This document shows positions 15,758-26,794 of a stretch of 64,000 nucleotides of DNA, in pieces. A program made the position numbers and the translations under genes. The notes below the pieces were generated by a model. It was not told where the DNA came from. It made no database searches and saw only the letters and a program-made list of their open reading frames with translations. The DNA is taken from positions 6,014,001 to 6,078,000 of the forward strand of contig NZ_CP072941.1 in the NCBI RefSeq assembly GCF_018069625.1, in the 5' to 3' direction. Position 1 is the stretch's first letter, and every line of letters begins with the position of its first letter. The stretch comes from Streptomyces yatensis (lineage in GTDB: Bacteria > Actinomycetota > Actinomycetes > Streptomycetales > Streptomycetaceae).

Positions 15758-16911
15758 TGAGGATCATGCCCTTCCCTGTTCGGGTTTGCTGAGCGTCCGG
15801 ACTGCGTCCCGCGCTGGAACGCGCCCATGATCGAAGCGGCTTCCTCGCTCGTCCGGGCCGGGGCACTGGTGGAGTCTGCTCTGGGAACGATGGAAATCGA
15901 CCCCTTACGGCGACGTTTGGGCAGGCCCCCGGCGGTGGCACCGCTGACGGTCGAACCGCTGACGGTGGAACCGGTCATGGTGGAACCGCTCGCCTGCGGC
16001 TGCTCGGCCGCGGCGGGAACGTGGGTCGTCGGCTGCTCTTCCGGCTCGGGCATATTGGTCAGAAGGTCCTCGGGGAGAAGCACGACCGCGCGTACACCAC
16101 CGTAGGGAGAGGCCGAATCGACGGACACCGTGAAGCCATAGCGCGCGGCGAGCACACCGATCACCGCGAAACCGAACTGCGGCGGATTGCCGAGTCCCGT
16201 TACACCGGTGGCGTGCGTGGCCGAGAGCAGCTTGTCCGCCCGGTTCTTCTCCTCCTCGTTCATACCGACACCGGCGTCGTCGATGATGACGCAGACGCCC
16301 TTGGGGACGGTGCGGATGGTGATGTCGATCGGCGAGTCGGGCGCGGAGTAACTGGTCGCGTTGTCCAGAAGCTCGGCCAGCGCCAGCGCGACCGGTTCCA
16401 CGGCCCGGCTGACCAGAGCGAAGTTGCTCTGTGAGCGGATCTCCACCCGGGTGTAGTGACGGATGCGGCCCTTGGCGCTGCGGACCACGTCGTACACCGA
16501 CGCGACCGCGCGCTGCCGGCCCAGCCAGCCGTCACACAGCACCGCGATGGACTGTGCGCGCCGCCCGAACTGCGAGTTCATGTGGTCGATCTCCAGGAGG
16601 TCCTGGAGAAGCTGGTGCTCGCCGTATTTGTCCTGTGTCTTGGAGATCGCCAGCTGCTGCTCGTTGGCGAGGCCCTGAAGCGTACGCATAGCGGACTTCA
16701 GCGCGCTCTTGGTGGCCTCCTCGGCGCGGTTGTGAGCCTCCTGCACCGCGTCGGCGTAATTGTTCTCGAGATCGGCCGCGCGTTTCTCTAGCTCCGCCTT
16801 CTCCTGGCGCAGATTCGCTCGCGCCTTTCGCCCGCGCACAATGGCGGTTGCGGCGAGAGGCGTGCCGGCGATCAGGGCCCAGAGCGCTGGATCCTGTAGA
16901 TATTGCGTCAT
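15754..16911 (-). CDS. Conservon sensor histidine kinase (CvnA type)
   Basis: First gene of the conservon. The 385-residue protein has one N-terminal hydrophobic segment (about 9-25), a coiled-coil stretch rich in Ala/Glu (about 30-85), a helical region with EIDHMNSQFGRR, and a HATPase_c domain with N-box ELLDNATSYS and DDAGVGM (about 180-290). The C-terminal tail is disordered, with TMTGSTVSGSTVSG repeats. Unlike many CvnA kinases it lacks a large extracellular sensor, so it may sense within the membrane or through a partner. ATG 16911 follows a weak AAGAGAG. Confidence 0.9.
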   Translation of the reverse strand: MTQYLQDPALWALIAGTPLAATAIVRGRKARANLRQEKAELEKRAADLENNYADAVQEAHNRAEEATKSALKSAMRTLQGLANEQQLAISKTQDKYGEHQLLQDLLEIDHMNSQFGRRAQSIAVLCDGWLGRQRAVASVYDVVRSAKGRIRHYTRVEIRSQSNFALVSRAVEPVALALAELLDNATSYSAPDSPIDITIRTVPKGVCVIIDDAGVGMNEEEKNRADKLLSATHATGVTGLGNPPQFGFAVIGVLAARYGFTVSVDSASPYGGVRAVVLLPEDLLTNMPEPEEQPTTHVPAAAEQPQASGSTMTGSTVSGSTVSGATAGGLPKRRRKGSISIVPRADSTSAPARTSEEAASIMGAFQRGTQSGRSANPNREGHDPQ

Positions 16912-17562
16912 TGAGACTCTCTTTAAACGACTAGACCGCCAGGGACTTTAGGGAGGTGTGGTGCGTTATGCGTCTGGAATGTTCCTGAGCAGCGGTAAGT
17001 CAGCGCCCGTACGGCGCCCGCGGGTTCCGGGGACATCGCACTCGTCTTGCCGGCGGCAGCGCGCAGGCGTCGGTGCGCCGGAACGGCTCCATATGCCCAA
17101 CTGGCGGCATAATGCTCCTCAGAGTGGGGATCCTCTCGGCTGATGTGCCGGATCGCCGTGTGTCTTACGCGCCCTTGGCTCGCCTGGCAAGCGCGGTGAT
17201 CGTATCACCGGTATCACTGGGCCCCGTGCATGTGCCCCAGTCCCATTCGTTCACCTGACGTCGTTTCAGCCACACCGCCAGTTCACCGCGTTGACCGACG
17301 TCAGGGCATGTCCCGGGGGTTCGTATCGGGGCGGCGCGGGCAACCGCCGAACGGCGGTCGCAGCCATCAGATATCCGGGCATTCGACCCGCGCTGTGCGT
17401 GGGTGGTGAAGGGTGTGTGGAGATGAATGGGGAATTCCGCCGGACATTCATCCCGGTCATTACTCTCTTATTCTCTTTGTTCTGCTTATTCACTTATTTC
17501 TCGTGTTGCCCGTTACTTCCGACAGGCCGGAGGGGGTGACGGGTCGCGGGTATCGTCGGGGC
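16912..17562. other. Noncoding divergent region with AT-rich pocket and possible micro-ORF
   Basis: 650 bp between the conservon and the divergent P450 gene. Most of it shows no gene. At 17440-17520 base composition drops sharply to AT-rich sequence. A 38-codon open frame, 17423-17539 (plus), starts at ATG after GGAG and encodes RRTFIPVITLLFSLFCLFTY, a hydrophobic peptide with two TTA codons. It could be a small membrane peptide needing bldA, or only an AT-rich promoter that happens to be open. Confidence 0.35.
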
Positions 17563-18840
17563 GTGTCGGAACAGCCCCGTGACAGCTCCGCTCCCACCCT
17601 CTTCACCTGGGAGTTCGCCACCGATCCCTACCCGGCGTACGCCTGGCTACGCGAGCACGCCCCGGTGTACCGGACCACGCTGCCCAGTGGTGTCGACGCC
17701 TGGCTGGTGACCCGTTACGCCGATGCCCGGAAGGCGCTGGCCGATCCCCGGCTCTCCAAGAACCCCCAGCGGCACAGCGCGGCGGCCCACGCAAAGGGCA
17801 AGGTGGGCATTCCCGGCGAACAACGTGCCGATCTGATGACACATCTGCTCAATATCGACCCTCCCGACCACACCCGGCTGCGGCGGCTGGTCTCCACGGC
17901 GTTCACCCCGCGCCGGGTGGCCGCGTTCGCCCCTCGGGTGCAGACCCTCACCGATCAGCTCATCGACGCCTTCGAGGAGAGGGGAGAGGCGGACCTCATC
18001 CATGAGTTCGCCTTCCCTCTCCCTATTTATGCGATCTGCGATCTGCTCGGGGTGCCGCGCGAGGACCAGGACGACTTCCGGGACTGGGCCGGCGCGATGA
18101 TCCGGCACGGCGGAGGCCCGCGCGGCGGAGTGGCCCGCGCCGTGAAGCGGATCCGCGCGTATCTGGGCGAGCTGATCCACCGCAAGCGCCTGGAGCTCGT
18201 GGAGCGGAGGGAAGAAGAGGACGGGGAGGATCTGATCTCGGGGCTGATCCGGGCCGGCGACCACGGGGAGCACCTCACCGAGAACGAGGCCGCGGCCATG
18301 GCCTTCATCCTCTTGTTCGCCGGCTTCGAGACCACCGTCAATCTCATCGGCAACGGCGTCTACGCACTCCTGCGCCATCCGGAGCAGCGTGCCGTCATGC
18401 AGCGGGCCCTGGAGGAAGGGGACGAGCGGCTGCTGGCCGCCGGGGTCGAGGAGCTGCTGCGCTACGACGGTCCCGTGGAGATCGCCACCTGGCGGTTCGC
18501 CACCGAGCCGCTCACCCTCGCGGGGCAGCGCATCGCCGAGGGGGAGCCGGTGCTGGTGGTGCTCGCCGCGGCCGACCGGGACCCCGAGCGGTTCGCGGAG
18601 CCCGATGTGCTCGACCTCACCCGCCGCGACAACCAGCACCTCGGCTACGGCCACGGCATCCACTACTGCCTCGGCGCCCCGCTGGCTCGGCTGGAGGCGC
18701 AGACCGCGATCGCCACCCTGCTGCGGCGCCTGCCCGGGCTGCGGCTCGCGGCGGATCCGGAGGATCTGCGGTGGCGCGGCGGGCTCATCATGCGCGGGCT
18801 GCGCACGCTCCCGGTGACCTGGAATTCCGCGGACCACTGA
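17563..18840 (+). CDS. Cytochrome P450, CYP107-like
   Basis: A 425-residue soluble P450 with all standard motifs: I-helix LLFAGFETTVN, K-helix EELLR, and heme loop LGYGHGIHYCLGAPLARLE with the ligand Cys near 370. The sequence type is CYP107. Its place beside the rpf and enolase genes is like that of CYP107U1 in S. coelicolor, a P450 reported to be needed for sporulation; orthology is likely but not proven here. The start GTG 17563 is preceded at 6 bp by TATCGT and has no ribosome-binding site, so it may be leaderless; GTG 17536 is an alternative. The redox partner is not encoded nearby. Confidence 0.9.
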   Translation: MSEQPRDSSAPTLFTWEFATDPYPAYAWLREHAPVYRTTLPSGVDAWLVTRYADARKALADPRLSKNPQRHSAAAHAKGKVGIPGEQRADLMTHLLNIDPPDHTRLRRLVSTAFTPRRVAAFAPRVQTLTDQLIDAFEERGEADLIHEFAFPLPIYAICDLLGVPREDQDDFRDWAGAMIRHGGGPRGGVARAVKRIRAYLGELIHRKRLELVERREEEDGEDLISGLIRAGDHGEHLTENEAAAMAFILLFAGFETTVNLIGNGVYALLRHPEQRAVMQRALEEGDERLLAAGVEELLRYDGPVEIATWRFATEPLTLAGQRIAEGEPVLVVLAAADRDPERFAEPDVLDLTRRDNQHLGYGHGIHYCLGAPLARLEAQTAIATLLRRLPGLRLAADPEDLRWRGGLIMRGLRTLPVTWNSADH

Positions 18841-18920
18841 GGCGTCCAAGCCCCTTTCGTACGGACATTGGTGACGAATGATCAGCCGTGTGACCTCGGC
18901 GTGACCTGGGATACATCGGC

Positions 18921-18949
18921 TTGTGATGATCGAGTGCCCTCGCTATGTT
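18921..18949 (+). promoter_or_regulatory. Candidate promoter of first rpf gene
   Basis: TTGTGA at 18921-18926 and TATGTT at 18944-18949, 17 bp apart, with the start codon 37 bp downstream. This would leave a leader of about 30 nt carrying GAGAGGG before ATG 18987. Confidence 0.45.
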
Positions 18950-18986
18950 CACCGGCAACCGAGTTCGCCATAGAGAGGGCAATCGC

Positions 18987-20003
18987 ATGCGTTCCGGTAA
19001 TGGTCGACACCGTCGCCCCCGTCAGGCTCCGGCCATCATCGTCGCGGCGGGGGTCACGGGAGCGAGCATCGCCCTGCCCCTCTTCGGGGCCTCGGGCGCC
19101 CAGGCCGCCGACACCGCCACCTGGGACCAGGTCGCCGAGTGCGAGAGCGGCGGTATGTGGAGCGCCAACGAGGGCAACGGCTTCTACGGCGGGCTGCAGC
19201 TGACCCTCGACATGTGGAAGGACTACGGCGGCACGGAGTACGCCCCGCGCCCCGACCTGGCCAGCCGTTCCCAGCAGATATCCGTCGCCCAGTCGATCCT
19301 CGGCGACCGCGGCCCCGACGCCTGGCCGAGCTGTGCGCTGGGCGCCGGGCTCACCGACGGCTCCGGCGCCCCCGATGTGAACCCCGGCGGCACGGCCACC
19401 CCCGACCAGGGGACCGGCCGGGGCGAGGCGGGGGACCGGGGCCGGGACGGCTCCTCCTCGCCGGAGGCGGACCGTTCGGGTACGTCCGACGGCACCGGTG
19501 AGCCGGATTCGTCCGGATCGACCGAGGAGCCGGAGGTCCCCCACACCTCCAAGTCCCCCGACGGGCTGGACGGCTCGGCATCGGGCACCCGGACGCCGGG
19601 GGGTTCGGCCTCGGACGACCCGGCATCGGACGGCTCGAACGGCTCGGGCGACTCGGCGTCGGACGGCTCGAAGGGGTCCTCGGCGGATCCCTCCGCCGAC
19701 CCCTCGCCCTCCGGCCGCCACCGCGGCTCCCCGGACGCCGGGGAGCGGGCCGATGACGGCGGCGCGGCGGACGGCCAGCCCTCCGGCCGCCACGCTTCGC
19801 GGGGCGCCGCGGACCGCGACCAGAGCCCCGCGGGCGACGATTACACTGTTCGCCCCGGTGACAATCTGTCAGGGATCGCCGAGGACCGGAATGTGGCCCG
19901 AGGTTGGGAAGGGCTCTACGAGAGCAACGAGGAGCTCATCGGAATCGACCCCGACCTGATCATCCCTGGTCAGCGACTTGACCTCTCCATCAGGGAGCAG
20001 TGA
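18987..20003 (+). CDS. Resuscitation-promoting factor with LysM domain
   Basis: Secreted muralytic enzyme that cuts peptidoglycan during germination and growth. The 338-residue protein has a signal peptide (Arg-rich start, hydrophobic core, cleavage near SGAQAAD), an Rpf domain (about 42-118: TWDQVAECESGGMWSANEGNG with the catalytic Glu in AECESGG), a long Ser/Gly/Asp-rich disordered linker of about 170 residues, and a C-terminal LysM wall-binding domain (YTVRPGDNLSGIAEDRNV). It is followed by a second, shorter rpf gene. ATG 18987 is chosen for GAGAGGG upstream. Confidence 0.9.
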   Translation: MRSGNGRHRRPRQAPAIIVAAGVTGASIALPLFGASGAQAADTATWDQVAECESGGMWSANEGNGFYGGLQLTLDMWKDYGGTEYAPRPDLASRSQQISVAQSILGDRGPDAWPSCALGAGLTDGSGAPDVNPGGTATPDQGTGRGEAGDRGRDGSSSPEADRSGTSDGTGEPDSSGSTEEPEVPHTSKSPDGLDGSASGTRTPGGSASDDPASDGSNGSGDSASDGSKGSSADPSADPSPSGRHRGSPDAGERADDGGAADGQPSGRHASRGAADRDQSPAGDDYTVRPGDNLSGIAEDRNVARGWEGLYESNEELIGIDPDLIIPGQRLDLSIREQ

Positions 20004-20086
20004 TTCGGGGGGAATTGCCCGATCTGGTTCCGGTGAGACATACATCTCGTCACAATTTCCGGGCCACACCTCCTGTCCGATCTCTC

Positions 20087-20125
20087 CTCACCCGGCCCTA
20101 CCTGCGCCGATGTGGGCCGGGTGAG
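20087..20125 (+). terminator. Hairpin terminator after first rpf gene
   Basis: A 12-bp stem, CTCACCCGGCCC (20087-20098) against GGGCCGGGTGAG (20114-20125), with a 15-base loop, 84 bp after the stop. It separates the two rpf genes into different transcripts. Confidence 0.6.
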
Positions 20126-20160
20126 ATCAATTACAGCCCCATTCGCTGCCCTTGGGGTGT

Positions 20161-20190
20161 TTGAACGTTCTCGGGAGGTGTGTTTAACGT
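20161..20190 (+). promoter_or_regulatory. Candidate promoter of rpfA
   Basis: TTGAAC at 20161-20166 and TAACGT at 20185-20190, 18 bp apart. Transcription from here would start about 20197 and run through the whole riboswitch before rpfA. Confidence 0.5.
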
Positions 20191-20214
20191 CTTTCCGCTC
20201 GCCACCGCGAGCAC

Positions 20215-22647
<2,433 letters not shown>

Positions 22648-22684
22648 CCCGCGTACGTCCTCAAGTAGCAGACACGTCTGACAC

Positions 22685-22723
22685 CCGTCCCCGGCCGCGG
22701 TCCCGTACCGTGACCGGGGACGG
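22685..22723 (+). terminator. Hairpin after enolase
   Basis: CCGTCCCCGG (22685-22694) pairs with CCGGGGACGG (22714-22723) across a 19-base loop, 37 bp after the eno stop. Confidence 0.5.
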
Positions 22724-22765
22724 CGTTACGCGTCACTCAAGCGAAGTCATCATCGGGGAGGCGAC

Positions 22766-23248
22766 GTGCCGGCGGATCGCGAACGGTTCTCCACCGCGAC
22801 CAGGCTCAAGGCGCTCGGCGAACATGCCGCCGCCCGGGTCTACCGGGTGCGGACCAAGCGCCGCCGGGGCCGGCTGACCGGCCGCGCGGCCCTGCTCGCG
22901 CTGGTCGTCTGCTCCCTCGTGGTGGCGCTCGCCTACCCGATGCGGCAGTACATCTCCCAGCGCTCCGACATCGCCGAGCAGCGGAGCGAGGCCCAGCGCG
23001 CCCGCGAGGACGTGAAGAAGCTGCGGGAGCGGAAGGCCCGGCTGCGCGACCCCGCCTACACCGAGCAGCAGGCCCGGGAGCGGCTGCACTTCCTGATGCC
23101 GGGGGAGACCGGCTACAGCATGGTGGACGGCAGCGGCGCCACCGAGCGCTCCACCGACCAGGGCGCGGCCGGCCGCCCCTGGTACTCCAACCTCTGGGAC
23201 GCCGTGGACACGGCGGACGCGGCGGGGGCGGGCAGCGCGCGCCGCTGA
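22766..23248 (+). CDS. Septum formation initiator (DivIC/FtsB-like)
   Basis: A 160-residue single-span membrane protein with an N-terminal Arg-rich cytoplasmic part, one membrane helix (about 41-60), a coiled coil (about 65-100, ISQRSDIAEQRSEAQRARED onward) and a region resembling the FtsB/DivIC fold ending in ARERLHFLMPGE. It is predicted to join the FtsL/FtsQ complex at the division septum. The start is GTG 22766, five bases after GGGGAGG. It heads a tight cluster with DUF501 and Ppx/GppA, a common actinobacterial order after eno. Confidence 0.9.
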   Translation: MPADRERFSTATRLKALGEHAAARVYRVRTKRRRGRLTGRAALLALVVCSLVVALAYPMRQYISQRSDIAEQRSEAQRAREDVKKLRERKARLRDPAYTEQQARERLHFLMPGETGYSMVDGSGATERSTDQGAAGRPWYSNLWDAVDTADAAGAGSARR

Positions 23249-23316
23249 GGCGCCGCGCTGTGGCCGCCGGTCGCACCCGGTGACGAATCGAAACGAAGAA
23301 GAAGAACTTCCCACTC

Positions 23317-23865
23317 ATGGATACGCCCCCGCCCCAGACGGAGCCCACCGCGCCCACCGACGCGGACATTCACGCCGTACGGGAGCAGCTCAGCCGTGTG
23401 CCCCGGGGTCTGCGTGCGATCGCGCACCGCTGCCCCTGCGGCAATCCGGACGTCGTGGAGACCGCGCCGCGGCTCGAGGACGGTACGCCCTTCCCGACCC
23501 TCTATTACCTGACCTGCCCGCGCGCCGCGTCCGCGATCGGCACGCTGGAGGCCGAGGGCGTGATGAAGGAGATGACGGCCCGGCTGGCCTCCGATCCCGA
23601 GCTCGCCGCCGCCTACCGCGCCGCCCATGAGGACTACATCGCGCGCCGCGACGCCATCGAGGTGCTCCAGGGCTTTCCCAGCGCGGGCGGGATGCCGGAC
23701 CGGGTGAAGTGCCTGCACGTCCTGGTCGCCCACGCCCTCGCGGCCGGGCCCGGGGTCAATCCGCTCGGGGACGAGGCGTTGGCGATGCTGCCGGAGTGGT
23801 GGCGCAAGGGCCCGTGTGTGAGCCTCTGCGGGGCCGAGGACACGGGCCGGGAGGAGAGCGCATGA
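23317..23865 (+). CDS. DUF501 protein
   Basis: A 182-residue cytoplasmic DUF501 protein. The conserved Cys-containing segments are present: AHRCPCGNPDVVETAPRLED, TLYYLTCPRA and DRVKCLHVLVAHALAAG. The function is unknown; Cys and His placement suggests metal binding. It is always found beside eno, DivIC and Ppx in actinobacteria as far as I know. It ends in an ATGA overlap with the ppx/gppA gene. A purine-rich GAAGAAGAAGAA precedes ATG 23317. Confidence 0.88.
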   Translation: MDTPPPQTEPTAPTDADIHAVREQLSRVPRGLRAIAHRCPCGNPDVVETAPRLEDGTPFPTLYYLTCPRAASAIGTLEAEGVMKEMTARLASDPELAAAYRAAHEDYIARRDAIEVLQGFPSAGGMPDRVKCLHVLVAHALAAGPGVNPLGDEALAMLPEWWRKGPCVSLCGAEDTGREESA

Positions 23866-24821
23866 CCCGCGTCGCCGCCGTGGACTGCGGCACCAACTCG
23901 ATCCGGCTGCTGGTGGCGGACGCCGATCCGGCCACCGGGGAGCTGAGCGAGCTCGACCGCCGGATGAAGATCGTCCGGCTGGGCCAGGGTGTGGACCGCA
24001 CCGGCCGGCTCGCCCCCGAGGCGCTGGAGCGCACCTTCGCCGCCTGCCGCGAGTATGCGGAGGTGATCCGGGAGCTGGGCGCCGAGCGCATCCGCTTCGT
24101 GGCCACCTCCGCCTCCCGGGACGCCGAGAACCGCGAGGAGTTCGTGCGCGGGGTCGTGGAGATCCTGGGCGTGGAACCCGAGGTGATCACCGGGGACCAG
24201 GAGGCGGAGTTCTCCTTCACCGGGGCCACCAAGGAGCTCATGGGCCATGATCATGTGGCCGGGCCGTATCTGGTGGTGGACATCGGCGGCGGTTCGACGG
24301 AGTTCGTCGAGGGCGGCGAGGGGGTGCGGGCGGCCCGCAGTGTGGACATCGGCTGCGTCCGGCTGACCGAGCGCCATCTGGTGATCGACGGCCGGATCAC
24401 CGATCCCCCGACGGAGGATCAGCTCGCCGCCATGAAGCGCGATGTGGAAGCGGCGCTGGACCTCGCCGAGCGGACCGTGCCGCTCACCCGCGCCTGCCGC
24501 CCCGCGGACGGCCACGCACTGGTCGGGCTGGCCGGTTCGGTCACCACCGTGGCCGGGATCGCGCTGGGTCTGCAGGAGTACGACTCCTCCGCGATCCACC
24601 ACTCGCGGATCACCGTCGACCAGGTCCGTGAGATCACCGCGAAGCTGCTCGGGTCCACCCACGCCGAGCGGGCGGAGATTCCGGTGATGCATCCGGGGCG
24701 GGTCGATGTGATCGGCGCGGGGGCGGTCATCCTGCTTTCGATCATGGAAAGGACCGGCGCCGAGGAGGTCGTGGTGAGCGAACATGACATCCTCGACGGC
24801 ATCGCCTGGAGCATCGCCTGA
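23862..24821 (+). CDS. Exopolyphosphatase / Ppx-GppA phosphatase
   Basis: A 319-residue ASKHA-fold phosphatase that hydrolyses polyphosphate or pppGpp. The phosphate-1 motif is at the N-terminus (VAAVDCGTNSIRLLVAD), the ATSASRD motif is near residue 82, and the phosphate-2 motif VVDIGGGSTEFV is near 140. It is of the short, two-domain type usual in actinobacteria. It is coupled to DUF501 by a 4-bp overlap, with GGAGGAG just before ATG 23862. The choice between polyphosphatase and pppGpp hydrolase cannot be made from sequence. Confidence 0.92.
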   Translation: MTRVAAVDCGTNSIRLLVADADPATGELSELDRRMKIVRLGQGVDRTGRLAPEALERTFAACREYAEVIRELGAERIRFVATSASRDAENREEFVRGVVEILGVEPEVITGDQEAEFSFTGATKELMGHDHVAGPYLVVDIGGGSTEFVEGGEGVRAARSVDIGCVRLTERHLVIDGRITDPPTEDQLAAMKRDVEAALDLAERTVPLTRACRPADGHALVGLAGSVTTVAGIALGLQEYDSSAIHHSRITVDQVREITAKLLGSTHAERAEIPVMHPGRVDVIGAGAVILLSIMERTGAEEVVVSEHDILDGIAWSIA

Positions 24822-25216
24822 GCGGGCGGAATAACGTATGAGCGGCCACGGACCCCCCTTCGGGGGCCTTCCGTGAACCGCCTCCGAGAAAGTTCGTGAA
24901 ACTCTTCACATGAAAAAGGCGCCTGGTGGCCGGCCGATGCGGCCCTCCGGGGCGGTTTCGGTGGCCGGGCCCCGTCATTGACCGGATCGTGAGGTGTCAG
25001 GGGGGTGTCGCGGGCCCCGGGGCGGACCGCCTGGTCTACTCCCGAGTTCAACCACAAGCCCTGCTCAGAGGGGTCGGGAACGTGCCGATCCGCCTCATGG
25101 TTCCCCTCCGCGGATATGGCATCCGTCACGGGGGCGGCGGAGTGTAGCAGATACCGTCACCATGCTTGTGAAGGGGCTCACGAGGTCCCCCTCGGGAGGT
25201 GCTGGATACTCGAAAC
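24822..25216. other. Noncoding region with hairpin terminator
   Basis: 395 bp without a supported gene. An imperfect hairpin at 24847-24875 (CACGGA and CCCCCC, TTC loop, GGGGG and TCCGTG) ends the division/ppx transcript. A short AT-richer patch lies at 24893-24922. Near the right end GATACT (25205-25210) stands 6 bp before the ndh start, a possible -10 box for a leaderless transcript. Nothing else was recognised. Confidence 0.5.
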
Positions 25217-26596
25217 ATGAGCACCACGGAGCGTCCCAGGATCCTCGTTGTAGGCGGTGGGTACGTAGGCCTGTACGCGGCACGCCGCATCCTCAAGAAG
25301 ATGCGGTACGGCGAGGCGACCGTCACGGTCGTCGACCCCCGCTCGTACATGACGTACCAGCCCTTCCTCCCCGAAGCTGCGGCCGGCAGCATCTCCCCGC
25401 GCCACGTCGTGGTTCCGCTGCGGCGCGTGCTCCCCAAGGCGGAGGTCCTCACCGGCCGAGTGTCGACCATCGACCAGGACCGCAAGGTCGCCGTCATCCA
25501 GCCGCTCGTCGGCGAGACGTACGAGCTGCCCTTCGACTACCTGGTCATCGCCCTCGGCGCGGTCTCCCGCACCTTCCCGATCCCCGGTCTCGCGGAGAAC
25601 GGCATCGGCATGAAGGGCATAGAGGAGGCCATCGGCCTGCGCAACCACGTCCTCGAGCAGCTCGACAAGGCCGACTCCACCACGGACGAGGAGATCCGCC
25701 GCAAGGCGCTCACCTTCGTCTTCGTCGGCGGTGGCTTCGCCGGCGCGGAGACCATCGGCGAGATCGAGGACATGGCCCGCGACGCGGCCAAGTACTACCC
25801 GAACGTGAAGCGCGAGGACATGCGCTTCGTCCTCGTCGACGCCGCCGACAAGATCCTCCCCGAGGTCGGCCCGAAGCTCGGCCAGTGGGGTCTGGAGCAC
25901 CTGCAGAAGCGCGGTGTCGAGGTCTACCTCAAGACCTCGATGGACTCCTGCATCGACGGCCATGTCGTCCTCAAGAACGGCCTCGAGGTCGACTCCAACA
26001 CCATCGTGTGGACCGCGGGCGTCAAGCCCAACCCGGCGCTGGCCCGCTTCGGCCTGCCGCTCGGCCCGCGCGGCCATGTGGACACCGCCCCGACCCTCCA
26101 GGTCCAGGGCACCGACTACATCTGGGCCGCCGGCGACAACGCCCAGGTCCCGGACCTCGCCGTCGGCGAGGGCGCCTGGTGCCCGCCGAACGCCCAGCAC
26201 GCGCTGCGCCAGGCCAAGGTCCTCGGTGACAACGTGATCTCCGGTATGCGGGGCTTCCCGCAGGGCGAGTACAAGCACGCCAACAAGGGCGCCGTCGCGG
26301 GCCTGGGCCTCCACAAGGGCGTCGCGATGATCGTCTTCGGCAAGATGAAGATCAAGCTGAAGGGCCGGCTCGCCTGGTACATGCACCGTGGCTACCACGG
26401 CATGGCCATGCCGACCTTCAACCGCAAGATCCGGGTGATCGCCGACTGGACGCTGGGGATGTTCCTCAAGCGCGAGGTCGTCTCGCTCGGTGCCATCGAG
26501 AACCCCCGCGAGGAGTTCTACGAGGCCGCCTCCCCGGTCAGCGCCGCCGCCGCGGTCAAGCCGTCGGCACCGGCCGAGAAGGCCAAGGCGTCCTGA
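25217..26596 (+). CDS. ndh: Type II NADH dehydrogenase
   Basis: A 459-residue single-subunit flavoprotein that oxidises NADH and passes electrons to menaquinone without pumping protons. The FAD site is at the N-terminus (ILVVGGGYVGLYAARRI), the NADH site near 170 (FVFVGGGFAGAETIGE), and a second FAD motif is TDYIWAAGDNAQVPD. A C-terminal amphipathic stretch (GRLAWYMHRGYHGMAM) fits membrane attachment. ATG 25217 was chosen; GTG 25199 in the same frame sits on top of a GGGAGG and is less likely. It is followed by a clear terminator. Confidence 0.93.
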   Translation: MSTTERPRILVVGGGYVGLYAARRILKKMRYGEATVTVVDPRSYMTYQPFLPEAAAGSISPRHVVVPLRRVLPKAEVLTGRVSTIDQDRKVAVIQPLVGETYELPFDYLVIALGAVSRTFPIPGLAENGIGMKGIEEAIGLRNHVLEQLDKADSTTDEEIRRKALTFVFVGGGFAGAETIGEIEDMARDAAKYYPNVKREDMRFVLVDAADKILPEVGPKLGQWGLEHLQKRGVEVYLKTSMDSCIDGHVVLKNGLEVDSNTIVWTAGVKPNPALARFGLPLGPRGHVDTAPTLQVQGTDYIWAAGDNAQVPDLAVGEGAWCPPNAQHALRQAKVLGDNVISGMRGFPQGEYKHANKGAVAGLGLHKGVAMIVFGKMKIKLKGRLAWYMHRGYHGMAMPTFNRKIRVIADWTLGMFLKREVVSLGAIENPREEFYEAASPVSAAAAVKPSAPAEKAKAS

Positions 26597-26627
26597 CCTC
26601 CGGGCCGGACCCGCACATCTGACGCCG

Positions 26628-26664
26628 AGGGCGTCCGCCATCCGTGGGGCGGACGCCCTTTCGT
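26628..26664 (+). terminator. Intrinsic terminator after ndh
   Basis: A perfect 12-bp stem, AGGGCGTCCGCC (26628-26639) and GGCGGACGCCCT (26648-26659), with an 8-base loop, followed by TTCGTCT. Confidence 0.8.
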
Positions 26665-26794
26665 CTGCCCGCCGATGGCCCGCCTTTTGAAGCTGTTTTG
26701 CCGATTCCAGACGTGTCGGCGGGACTGTAAAGCGGGTTCCATGGTGTTTACGTGGTGAGTGAATCTTCCTGACTCGCCATCACGGAGGTGTGAC

